NCBI GenBank assembly: GCA_050247235.1
Contig: JBFWUN010000001.1
Coordinates: forward strand, 1 to 64,000
Source: CAIKBL01 sp050247235
GTDB lineage: Bacteria > Pseudomonadota > Gammaproteobacteria > Ga0077536
Direction: 5' to 3'
DNA: 64,000 nucleotides
Below, one piece after another: positions 25,663 to 33,738 of the stretch. A model generated the notes under the pieces. That model saw only the letters and a list, made by a program, of their open reading frames with translations, had not been told where the DNA came from and made no database searches. A program made the translations under genes and the position numbers. Each line of letters starts with the position of its first letter. The first letter of the stretch is position 1.

Positions 25663-27025
25663 CGGGAACCTCGCGTCGGTTCGTCGGGGGGACCTCCCGC
25701 AGATGGGGATCGAACGCATCCCGTACCGCGTCGGCAAACAGGTTGGCCGCGAGTACGAGCACGAACATTCCCGCGAACGCGGCGGCCAGAGACCACCAGA
25801 CCACGGGCTCGCGCGCGAGCTCCAGCCGTGCCCCGTTGATCATGTTTCCCCAGCTCTCCATGCTCGGATCGACACCGATGTCGATATACGTCAGCACCGC
25901 TTCCGCGAGCACCAGACCGCTGAAGTCGAGCACGGTGGTGATGATCACGAGGTGGAAGGTGTTGGGAACGAGGTGCCAGGACAGGATCCGGCGGACCGGC
26001 GTTCCCAGCGCCCGCGCAGCGCTGACGTACTCGATCGCCCGCAGCTTCAGGGTTTCTGCCCGCACCAGTCGGCACAGGCCGGTCCAGCCGGTAAGTCCCA
26101 GCACGAGGCACAAGGACAGCAGCTTGAGGTCGGCGCGCATCTCGAGCGACGCGAACGCCCCCGTGGTCTGCTGCAGCAGGAGGTCGAACGACAGCGCGGC
26201 GGCGGCGATCAGAAGTACACCCGGTACCGAGGACAGCGTGGTGTACAGGTATTGAACGACATCGTCCACCCAGCTGCCGAAGTACCCGGCCGCGATGCCC
26301 AGCGCCACGCCGATCGGCAGCGCGATCGCGGACGAAACCACTCCGATGACGAGTCCCGTTCGTACACTCTTCAACGTGAGCAGCAGGACGTCGTTGCCCA
26401 CCTTGTCGGTCCCGAGCACGTGATAATGAGGTGCGAGCGCCGTGACCGCGCCGACGCCAGCACAGAGCGCGGCAAGCAACCACCCGTGCCCCGCCCAGGG
26501 CCGCTCCCGCAACTGCGCAGCGGCCTGTCTGATCGGCCGCCCGCGCACCGCGTTGATCGTGAGCAGCAGCACCCCGAACACCGCCAGACCGACGCCACCG
26601 CCCACGAAGGCGCGATGGATGATGTCCGGGGTTCGCTCGCGCTCCGGATCCGCGAGATGACGTGCGCCGAAGCGCAGGCGCGGGTATTCCTGAACCATCC
26701 GTCCGTCCGCCAGCTGGACGGTTTCGCGGGCGTGGCCATACGCGGCAAACGGCGCCGAGTAGGTTGTCTCCACTTGCGTGCGCAACGGGTGGAGCGCGCG
26801 GTCGAGCAGGCTGCGCACACCGCCCGGTGTGTCCAGGTGCACCGAGTCCAGACACGCGGTCACCACGTACAGCGCGAGCACGAGCGCCGCGCCGCCGCCG
26901 ACCGGCGAACCCAGTACCACGCGCCAGCGTGCGCGTGACACAGGGTCCCCGCGAGCGGCCGCGACATAGATCCCGCAGGCGATCAGGGTCGTGAAGAACG
27001 CGAGATCCGTCGCCAGCAGGATCAC
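25649..27025 (-). CDS. yejE: Oligopeptide ABC transporter permease, YejE-like
   Basis: Inner-membrane permease of the importer. The C-terminal half has the binding-protein-dependent permease fold with the EAA-type loop RAIEYVSAARALGTPVRRIL, preceded by VLGTDKVGNDVLLLTLKSVRTG and followed by IDIGVDPSMESWGNMI. At 458 residues it is about 115 longer than E. coli YejE. The extra N-terminal part carries additional hydrophobic segments and a hydrophilic domain with LADGRMVQEYPRLRFGARH. The GTG start at 27025 overlaps the yejB stop by 4 bp and has a strong AGGAGG ahead. Confidence 0.9.
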   Translation of the reverse strand: MILLATDLAFFTTLIACGIYVAAARGDPVSRARWRVVLGSPVGGGAALVLALYVVTACLDSVHLDTPGGVRSLLDRALHPLRTQVETTYSAPFAAYGHARETVQLADGRMVQEYPRLRFGARHLADPERERTPDIIHRAFVGGGVGLAVFGVLLLTINAVRGRPIRQAAAQLRERPWAGHGWLLAALCAGVGAVTALAPHYHVLGTDKVGNDVLLLTLKSVRTGLVIGVVSSAIALPIGVALGIAAGYFGSWVDDVVQYLYTTLSSVPGVLLIAAAALSFDLLLQQTTGAFASLEMRADLKLLSLCLVLGLTGWTGLCRLVRAETLKLRAIEYVSAARALGTPVRRILSWHLVPNTFHLVIITTVLDFSGLVLAEAVLTYIDIGVDPSMESWGNMINGARLELAREPVVWWSLAAAFAGMFVLVLAANLFADAVRDAFDPHLREVPPTNRREVPDVAA

Positions 27026-28017
27026 GTCGCCTCCTGCGTGCCCGCAAGCCGCACGCGCGGATCGGCCCAGGCGTAGGAGATGTCGGTGAGTACCAGGCCG
27101 ATGATGTACATCAGGGAGCCCAGGAACACCATGGCGCGTACGATGGCGAAATCCTGGTTCTGGATCGCATCGATCGTGTAGCTGCCGAGTCCCGGTACGG
27201 CAAAGAAGGACTCGGTGACCAGGCTGCCGAGGAACAGGCCCGGTACGGCCACGACAACCGTCGTCAAAAGTGGCAGCAGCGCGTTCCGGAGCACGTGGTG
27301 CGACAGGACGCGCGCTTCCGGAAGTCCTTTCGCCCGGGCGGTTCGCACGAAGTCGCGGGACAGCTCCTCCAGGAATACCGTGCGGTTCCAGCGAACCATC
27401 GCGCCGAGAGACGCAACCACCTGGACCAGGATGGGCAGCGCGAGAAACTTCGCGGCGAGCCATCCGTCGGCATATCCCGACACTGGGACGAGCTGCAGCA
27501 CCTTCGCCACCAGGTACTGCCCGGCGATGATGACGAACAGGCTGGACACCGACATGCCGACAATGCACGCAAGCGTGACCGCGCGATCCAGGTAAGATCC
27601 CCGCAGCAGCGCAATCAGGAGTCCCAGCGTGGTGGCGAGCGCGAGTTCGATGATGAACACCGGCAGCGCGATCGAAAGACTGGGCAGCATCCGTTGCCGG
27701 ATATCGAAACCGATGTCCCGCCCGCCGTCCGACTGCCCGAAGCGAAACGCGAAAAGCTGAAGGGTCTTCCGGTAGAAGATCGTCACGGTCACGCGCTCGA
27801 CACCCTGTGCGGCGTCGTTCCATAACAGGGGACCATCGTACCCGTGCGAACGCTTCCACTGCGCAATCGCCTCCTGCGTGACGTGACGCTCACCGAGGTT
27901 CATTCGTGCCATGTCGTCCGGGGAATTCACCACGAAGAACAGCATGAACGTAAGCAGATTGACCCCGAACAGGATGGGCAGCGCGTACAGGCAGCGGCGC
28001 GCGAGATAAGCGATCAT
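27022..28017 (-). CDS. yejB: Oligopeptide ABC transporter permease, YejB-like
   Basis: Second permease of the importer. It starts MIAYLARRCLYALPILFGVN, has the N-terminal soluble loop with HGYDGPLLW, and the EAA loop DFVRTARAKGLPEARVLSHH with VLRNALLPLLT. It ends LTDISYAWADPRVRL. About six membrane segments, 331 residues. The ATG at 28017 overlaps the stop of the substrate-binding gene (ATGA), so the four genes are translationally coupled. Confidence 0.92.
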   Translation of the reverse strand: MIAYLARRCLYALPILFGVNLLTFMLFFVVNSPDDMARMNLGERHVTQEAIAQWKRSHGYDGPLLWNDAAQGVERVTVTIFYRKTLQLFAFRFGQSDGGRDIGFDIRQRMLPSLSIALPVFIIELALATTLGLLIALLRGSYLDRAVTLACIVGMSVSSLFVIIAGQYLVAKVLQLVPVSGYADGWLAAKFLALPILVQVVASLGAMVRWNRTVFLEELSRDFVRTARAKGLPEARVLSHHVLRNALLPLLTTVVVAVPGLFLGSLVTESFFAVPGLGSYTIDAIQNQDFAIVRAMVFLGSLMYIIGLVLTDISYAWADPRVRLAGTQEAT

Positions 28018-30170
28018 AGCGCGGTGGCCCGACGTCGGCGGCGTTGCCCGATCACGGCAGGCACGAGGCACAAGGCTGTCGCCGACACTGCGAGCCAGAT
28101 GAACGTCGTTCGCGGCTGGTTCCACGCGCGCTGCCGCGCGACCCGCAGCGCGGGATCCAGCCTCCGGTACTTCATCGTGTTGCGCGCCATCAGGTTGGGT
28201 TTCGAGGGGGCGACCCAGGCCTGCTGCAGCGAGTAGGCCTGGGGATGGAACCCCCACACCCACGGCGCGTCCGCGCGCACGATCGACATCATCCGGTCGA
28301 CGACTGCCTGTCGTTCGGGGCCGTCGGCGAGTCCCCGCATCCGTTCGAACAGCGCGTCGAACTCCCCGTTCGCATAGTTCGCCGCATTCTCACCGTGATG
28401 GCGCGCTTTGCCGTGCGGGCCATAAAGGAGGAACAGGAAGTTTTCGGGATCCGGGTAATCCGCGTTCCATCCCCACCCGAAGATCTGCGCCATTCCCTTC
28501 TGCATCTTTTCCTGGAAGCGATTGTAGTCGGAGCTCCGGATCACGAGATCCAGCCCGATCCTGGCGAACTGCTTGCGGTACCAGTTCAGCAGGGCTTTCA
28601 TGTCCGGGCCGGTGGCGGTCGCGTCGAAATGGAGAACGAGCGGGGCGCCGGTGGCGGGATCCGTGCCATGGGGGTAGCCGGCGTCCGCGAGCAAGGCACG
28701 CGCAACAGACAGGTCCCGACGTTGAGGTCGCCCATTCCGCCATTCGTGGGTGACCGGATTGATGCCCGCCTCTCCTTCGTGGTGCCCGAAAATGCCGGGC
28801 GGCAAGGGGCCGTGCGCCGGCAGACCCCGACCGTTGCCGAATATCGAAATCATCTCCTCGGTGTCGATCGCGATCGAAATCGCCTGCCGCAGGCTGCGGG
28901 CACGCGGGGAGTACCCGCCGACGACCGGGTCCAGCATGTTGAAACCGAGGTAGCTGATCGACATCTGCGTCGCCACGTTGAGCGCCACCTCGCGCTCCTT
29001 CATCAGGGACGTAAGCTCGGGCCGTCCGTCGGGACCGAACCGGACGGCCTGGTCGAACCCGTCAGGCGCAATCGCGGAACTGTCGTAGTACCCCTGCAGG
29101 AACTTGTTCCACTCGGGGATATCCTCCTTTTCGAGGATGAACTGCACCTCGTCGATGAACGGCATGCGCGCGCCGGCCGATCGCAGGTAACCCGCTTCGG
29201 CATCGCCGGGCGCGCCTTCCGACGGGAATCGCGCGTCGCGATATTCCGGATTTCGACGGAGCGTCATGCGCCGGTTGGGATTGTTCTCGGTGAGCATGTA
29301 CGGCCCCGTCCCGAGCGGATGCCAGTCGAGGGAGAGATTCCGCTCCGCCATTCCCGGTTGCGCGTAGAACGCGTCGGCCTCCCAGGGAACCGGCGCAAAG
29401 AACGGCATCGCGAGCCAGAACACGAATTGCGGATACTTCCGGGTCAACACGATCTCGAACGTGTAGCGGTCGATTACGCGCGCCCCGTCCAGCGCGTACT
29501 CGCGCAGGTCGATCGCGTGCCGGCGCTCGGGAGGCACTTCGCGCAGTTTCCGCGCCAGCGCCTCGAGACCCGCGATGTACTGGGTCATGAAACCCAGGAT
29601 GGGCGAATGCAGCCCCGGATGTGCGAGCCGCTTGATCTGATGCACGAAATCTTCGGCAACGAGTTCGCGGGTTCCACGCTCCGGAAAGTCGTCGAGCGTG
29701 CGGCGCCCGGCGATTTCGCGCGCGGACAACGCATGGTAGCTGGGCCGGCCCGAGGCATCGCGCGCGAGCGCCGGGTGCGGTGCGAACCTGGTGCCGCGTC
29801 GAACGGTCAGCCGGTAAACCGCGCGCGCCACTTCCCCGCTTCGTGCTCCCGCGGGGAGCACCTGCCCGTTCCGATCGAGATAGACCGGCATCGGTACGCT
29901 GTCGACCGTGAGCGGCTGGAGCGTGTACGGCCTCTTCAGGTAGTGATACTCGAGCGGCGGTTCGTAGATCTGTCCGGTGAACAGCGCTTCATTCTCGCTG
30001 TACGAAGAGACCGGATCGAGGTGCTTCGGTCTCTCCTGGAATGTCGTGAAGTACACGGCGCGCGCGCGGTCTTCGAGGGGTTGCGGCGCGTTCCACGGCT
30101 CGGTGGCGGTTCCCAACCGCCAGCCGCACACCAGGCAGCCGAAGACAACCGTTCGGGCGAGACGACGCAT
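28014..30170 (-). CDS. yejA: Extracellular solute-binding protein, YejA-like, with C-terminal membrane anchor
   Basis: Peptide-binding protein of SBP family 5 for the YejBEF transporter. A signal sequence (residues about 1-22) is followed by the binding domain with DPVSSYSENEALFTGQIYE, HPLGTGPYMLTENNPNRRM, SYLGFNMLDP and FGWGWNADYPDPENFLFL. The C-terminus is odd: a hydrophobic segment FIWLAVSATALCLVPAVIG followed by RRRRR, predicting an inner-membrane anchor. 718 residues against about 600 for E. coli YejA. Start ATG 30170 with GGAG ahead. First gene of the operon. Confidence 0.9.
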   Translation of the reverse strand: MRRLARTVVFGCLVCGWRLGTATEPWNAPQPLEDRARAVYFTTFQERPKHLDPVSSYSENEALFTGQIYEPPLEYHYLKRPYTLQPLTVDSVPMPVYLDRNGQVLPAGARSGEVARAVYRLTVRRGTRFAPHPALARDASGRPSYHALSAREIAGRRTLDDFPERGTRELVAEDFVHQIKRLAHPGLHSPILGFMTQYIAGLEALARKLREVPPERRHAIDLREYALDGARVIDRYTFEIVLTRKYPQFVFWLAMPFFAPVPWEADAFYAQPGMAERNLSLDWHPLGTGPYMLTENNPNRRMTLRRNPEYRDARFPSEGAPGDAEAGYLRSAGARMPFIDEVQFILEKEDIPEWNKFLQGYYDSSAIAPDGFDQAVRFGPDGRPELTSLMKEREVALNVATQMSISYLGFNMLDPVVGGYSPRARSLRQAISIAIDTEEMISIFGNGRGLPAHGPLPPGIFGHHEGEAGINPVTHEWRNGRPQRRDLSVARALLADAGYPHGTDPATGAPLVLHFDATATGPDMKALLNWYRKQFARIGLDLVIRSSDYNRFQEKMQKGMAQIFGWGWNADYPDPENFLFLLYGPHGKARHHGENAANYANGEFDALFERMRGLADGPERQAVVDRMMSIVRADAPWVWGFHPQAYSLQQAWVAPSKPNLMARNTMKYRRLDPALRVARQRAWNQPRTTFIWLAVSATALCLVPAVIGQRRRRRATAL

Positions 30171-30343
30171 ACACGCTCCGCGGGACCGTTTCACATCACC
30201 TGCTTTCGCGGTGGCAATGACGACGCCATCCGTCACTGGCCGTTAGGGACAGGATACCGCGCTGCACTGTACACTTTGCCGGCGAACCCGCAACGCCGGG
30301 TTGAGCACCCGTCTGGATCATCGGATTACGGAGCGCACGGATC

Positions 30344-31129
30344 ATGGGCATACTCGATGGCAAGAAGGCTCTCATCGTCGGCGTGGCCAGCAACAAGTCG
30401 ATTGCCTGGGGAATCGCGGAGGCAATGCGTCGCGAGGGCGCCGAACTCGCCTTCACGTACCAGAACGAACGGTTGCGTTCACGGGTGGAGGACTTCGCGG
30501 CGGAGTGCGGGTCGGAAATCGCGCTCCCCTGCGAAGTGCAGAGCGACGAGGAAATCCAGGGTGTGTTCGACCGCCTCGACGACTACTGGGATCACCTGGA
30601 TATTCTTGTGCACTCGGTAGCATTCGCCCCGCGCGAAGAGCTGCAGGGGGAATACCTCGAGTCAGTGACCCGCGAGGGCTTCCGGGTCGCCCATGAGATC
30701 AGTTCTTACAGTTTCGCCGCGCTGGGCAATGGTGCCAGGCGGCTGATGCAGGGGCGCCCCGGCGCGATGCTGACGTTGAGCTACCTCGGCGCGGTCCGCA
30801 CGATGCCCAGCTACAACGTGATGGGCCTGGCCAAGGCCAGTCTCGAAGCAAACGTCCGCTATATGGCCGACAGCCTCGGCCCCGATGGAATCCGGGTGAA
30901 CGCCATTTCGGCCGGTCCGATTCGCACCTTGGCCGCATCCGGAATCAAGGACATGCGGAAATTCCTGGAACACGTGGAGAAAACCGCGCCGCTGCGTCGG
31001 AATGTCACGATTGAGGAAGTCGGCAATGTCGCGGCGTTCCTGTGTTCGGACATGGCATCAGCAGTGACAGGAGAAATCACTTACGTCGATTGCGGCTACA
31101 ACATCCTGGGCATGACGGGTCTGATCTGA
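30344..31129 (+). CDS. fabI: Enoyl-[acyl-carrier-protein] reductase (NADH)
   Basis: Reduces trans-2-enoyl-ACP in fatty acid elongation. The sequence is very close to E. coli FabI: VGVASNKSIAWGIAEAM at the dinucleotide site, TREGFRVAHEISSYSF, the catalytic YNVMGLAK (Tyr-x6-Lys) and RVNAISAGPIRTLAASGIK. 261 residues. It is of the triclosan-target FabI class rather than FabV or FabK. Convergent with ppiD. Confidence 0.97.
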   Translation: MGILDGKKALIVGVASNKSIAWGIAEAMRREGAELAFTYQNERLRSRVEDFAAECGSEIALPCEVQSDEEIQGVFDRLDDYWDHLDILVHSVAFAPREELQGEYLESVTREGFRVAHEISSYSFAALGNGARRLMQGRPGAMLTLSYLGAVRTMPSYNVMGLAKASLEANVRYMADSLGPDGIRVNAISAGPIRTLAASGIKDMRKFLEHVEKTAPLRRNVTIEEVGNVAAFLCSDMASAVTGEITYVDCGYNILGMTGLI

Positions 31130-31161
31130 TCGGTCGTCGGGCGTGCGGGTTGTCGCGCGCC

Positions 31162-33066
31162 TCACAACCTGTCCGGGAACGTTTCGATTCGCGAGGACGC
31201 CTTCAGCGCATCGACGAAGTCCTCCCACGCGATGAACGTGCGGGTTCGAGTGAGCGCGTCCCGCGCGCGCGCGGCGGTCGCCGTAGCTTCCGACGAGGCG
31301 GCCGGCGACTGGGGGCCTGACACTTCCACGACCGCGTAATTGCCACTGCCAAACTCGACACCGATGAACTCCCTGGCGTCGGGGGAACCGAGCGGGGCCC
31401 GGAACGCCGCGCGCAGGACCGCGCGATTCACCCGTTCGTCATCCCGCGACGCGTCGTCGAACGTTTCCCATTTCAGCGATTCCCCCTTGGCGAGCTCGGC
31501 ACCGGCCTCGCCTTTGCGCAGGCGCTCGAGCAGGGCTTCGCCGCGCGTGCGCGCCGCAGTGCGAACACGTTCTTCCTGGATCTCCGCAACAACCTGTGTC
31601 CTGACGGTCTCGAACTCGGGCAGGTGCGACGGAGTGAATTTCGTCACCCGCACGGCGACAACGCGATCGTCGCCGATCTCAATCGGGGGACTCGCAAGCC
31701 CCTGGGTCAGCACTTCCGGTTCCCACACGGCCTCCGCGACGGCGGGATTGAACGCTGCCGCAATCTGGTCCCTGGTCTGTTCGCTGGTGGTGGCAACCTG
31801 AAGATCAAGCTGGGCGGCCGACTCAGCGAGCGAATCCGGGTGTTCGTAGACCGTGTCGCCAAAACGTTCCGCGCTTTCGTAGAACAGCTCTTCCGCCTGC
31901 TCCCGCCGAACACGCGCCTCGACGTCGGCGCGGGCCTCGTCGAACGACGTGACTCCACCAGGTTTGATCTCCGCGACCTTGATGACGTGGTAACCGAAAC
32001 TCGTCTTCACCGGTTCGCTGATTTCGCCGACTTTCATGGAGAAGACAGCCTCCTCGAACTCCGGGGCCATCACGCCGCGCCCGAAAAGCCCCGTCGCGCC
32101 TCCTTCCGAACGTGATCCGATGTCGTCCGAGAATTCCTTGGCGACCTCCTCGAATTCCCTCCCGCCGAGCACCAGCTCGCGCATCTCCTCGGCCTTCTTG
32201 CGTGCTGCGGCATCCTGCTCGGGGGCCGCACCCGCCTCCAGCTGCACCAGGATGTGGTTGGCGTTGCGTTGTTCTTCGACGGTGAAGTCTGCCTTGTGAG
32301 ATTCGTAGTACTGGGTGAGTTCTTCTTTCGTGGGCGCAACCCGGGCCATCAGGTCGCCCAGCTTGAGTTCGATGTACTCCAGCGCAACCTTGTCCTCGAC
32401 GCGATAGTTCTCCTTGCGGGATTCGAAATGGCGACGTGCGTCCTCGTCACTGACCACTTCCTGCGCAGGTTCCGTGGGCGGGATGACCGCAAAAGCGATA
32501 TCGCGTGTCTGCGCCCGGAGCTGCTCGACCTTCGCAATTTCTGCGGGGGTCACGAACGCGGAGCCGACGATGCCGGCACGCAGCTGCTGGAGTGCGAGAT
32601 CCCTGCGGGCCTGGATTTCGTAGCTTTGCTCGTCGAAGCCGAGCATGCTCGTGATCTGCTGGTAACGTTCCGCGGAGAACTTGCCATCCACCTGGAACGA
32701 CGGTGAGCTCTTGAGATAGCTTGCGAGTTGATCTGTCGTAATTTTCAGCCGCGCGTGATCCACATTCTGGCCGAGCACCTTGTTCTCGACCAGGAACTCC
32801 AGGGCCTGCAGCTTGGTCGCTTCGTCGTCCCAGGCGGTAGGATCAAATGCTTCTCCGAGTTCGGCCTGTGCGCGCTGCCGCAACCGCTGCAACGTGGCCT
32901 GATACTCCTGCAGGAGTACCTCCTCTCCATCAATCTCGGCAACGACCACTTCGCGCGCCGCCGTGAGGTACGACTCCACGCCCCACACGGCAAACGTCAG
33001 GCACAGGAAGAAGATGATGACCGCGGCGACGAGGCCTTGGGCACGTTCGCGGATAGTTTGCAACAT
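31162..33066 (-). CDS. ppiD: Peptidyl-prolyl cis-trans isomerase D (SurA/PpiD-like chaperone)
   Basis: Membrane-anchored periplasmic chaperone near the Sec translocon. A single N-terminal anchor is visible at residues about 12-30 (VAAVIIFFLCLTFAVWGVE), followed by SurA-N-like helices and one parvulin domain. The parvulin domain starts near EQRNANHILVQLE and includes GLFGRGVMAPEFEEAVFSMK and SFGYHVIKV. 634 residues, normal for PpiD. It lies downstream of the hupB and tRNA genes, its usual place in gammaproteobacteria, and is separated from them by a strong terminator, so it should have its own promoter. Confidence 0.93.
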   Translation of the reverse strand: MLQTIRERAQGLVAAVIIFFLCLTFAVWGVESYLTAAREVVVAEIDGEEVLLQEYQATLQRLRQRAQAELGEAFDPTAWDDEATKLQALEFLVENKVLGQNVDHARLKITTDQLASYLKSSPSFQVDGKFSAERYQQITSMLGFDEQSYEIQARRDLALQQLRAGIVGSAFVTPAEIAKVEQLRAQTRDIAFAVIPPTEPAQEVVSDEDARRHFESRKENYRVEDKVALEYIELKLGDLMARVAPTKEELTQYYESHKADFTVEEQRNANHILVQLEAGAAPEQDAAARKKAEEMRELVLGGREFEEVAKEFSDDIGSRSEGGATGLFGRGVMAPEFEEAVFSMKVGEISEPVKTSFGYHVIKVAEIKPGGVTSFDEARADVEARVRREQAEELFYESAERFGDTVYEHPDSLAESAAQLDLQVATTSEQTRDQIAAAFNPAVAEAVWEPEVLTQGLASPPIEIGDDRVVAVRVTKFTPSHLPEFETVRTQVVAEIQEERVRTAARTRGEALLERLRKGEAGAELAKGESLKWETFDDASRDDERVNRAVLRAAFRAPLGSPDAREFIGVEFGSGNYAVVEVSGPQSPAASSEATATAARARDALTRTRTFIAWEDFVDALKASSRIETFPDRL

Positions 33067-33154
33067 GGCTCGATCCTGCGGCGACGTAACAGATCACGCG
33101 ATCGCTCGCGACGTCACCGGGATGGACGACGCAGACCTGCGACCAGTCGGGAAA

Positions 33155-33189
33155 CCGCACCCGCCCGACGGCGGGTCGGGCGGGTGCGG
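33155..33189 (-). terminator. Terminator downstream of tRNA-Asp
   Basis: A perfect 14-bp GC-rich stem (33155-33168 with 33176-33189, CCGCACCCGCCCGA against its complement) closes a seven-base loop. On the minus strand it is followed by TTTCCC. It lies 10 bp after the CCA end of tRNA-Asp, ending the tRNA transcript before ppiD. Confidence 0.8.
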
Positions 33190-33198
33190 CGGTGTTGT

Positions 33199-33275
33199 TG
33201 GCGGAGTGGACGGGGCTCGAACCCGCGACCCCCGGCGTGACAGGCCGGTATTCTAACCAACTGAACTACCACTCC
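33199..33275 (-). tRNA. tRNA-Asp (GTC)
   Basis: The minus strand gives a complete 77-nt cloverleaf beginning GGAGTGGTAGTTCAG. The anticodon loop is CTGTCAC, the T-arm GGGTTCGAGCCCC, and the acceptor CCACTCC is followed by G and an encoded CCA. The anticodon GTC reads Asp codons. It lies 14 bp after tRNA-Val, and the two are probably processed from one transcript. Confidence 0.97.
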
Positions 33276-33289
33276 TAAAAACCGTGACT

Positions 33290-33365
33290 TGGTGGGTGCT
33301 GAGGGGTTCGAACCCACGACCTTCGCCTTGTAAGGGCGACGCTCTTCCAACTGAGCTAAGCACCC
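33290..33365 (-). tRNA. tRNA-Val (TAC)
   Basis: The minus strand gives a 76-nt cloverleaf beginning GGGTGCTTAGCTCAG. The anticodon loop is CTTACAA, the T-arm TGGGTTCGAACCCC, and the acceptor AGCACCC is followed by A and an encoded CCA. The anticodon TAC reads Val codons. It lies 19 bp downstream of the hupB stop. Confidence 0.97.
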
Positions 33366-33384
33366 GTCTGGCACCCGAAGGGGG

Positions 33385-33663
33385 CTAGGATTTTAGTGCA
33401 TCCTTGAGGGCTTTTCCAGGCTTGAACGAAAGCTTGCGGGACGCCTCGATCCGGATCGATTCGCCGGTTCGCGGATTGCGCCCCGTGCGCGCCGCGCGCG
33501 CCGCCACGCTGAACACGCCGAAACCGGACAACGTGACGTGCTCGTCGCGTCGCACGAGCGCATCGACGATTGCTTCCAGCATCGCGTCGACCGCGCGTCC
33601 CGCGGATGCCTGCGACAGGTCCGCGGCATCGGCCACCGCTTCCACCAGCTGCGTCTTGTTCAT
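33385..33663 (-). CDS. hupB: DNA-binding protein HU-beta
   Basis: Nucleoid-associated HU protein that bends and compacts DNA as a dimer. The start MNKTQLVEAVADAADLSQ, the core VTLSGFGVFSVAARAARTG and the DNA-arm signature GRNPRTGESIRIEASRK are all present. 92 residues from the ATG at 33663, the standard family start; a frame extension to 33699 is not needed. It lies directly downstream of lon, the usual gammaproteobacterial order. Confidence 0.95.
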   Translation of the reverse strand: MNKTQLVEAVADAADLSQASAGRAVDAMLEAIVDALVRRDEHVTLSGFGVFSVAARAARTGRNPRTGESIRIEASRKLSFKPGKALKDALKS

Positions 33664-33738
33664 CGATTCTCTGCCAGGTTGGAGTTCTTCAGGTTCCACG
33701 ACGCGGGACTGCGCTGCGAATGCGCCGCCCGGTTCCCC

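Noticed and set aside
28044..30620. Very long open frame on the plus strand opposite yejA
   Set aside because: It is the antisense of a well-supported binding-protein gene, has Arg/His-rich composition typical of mirror frames in GC-rich DNA, and shows no domain.
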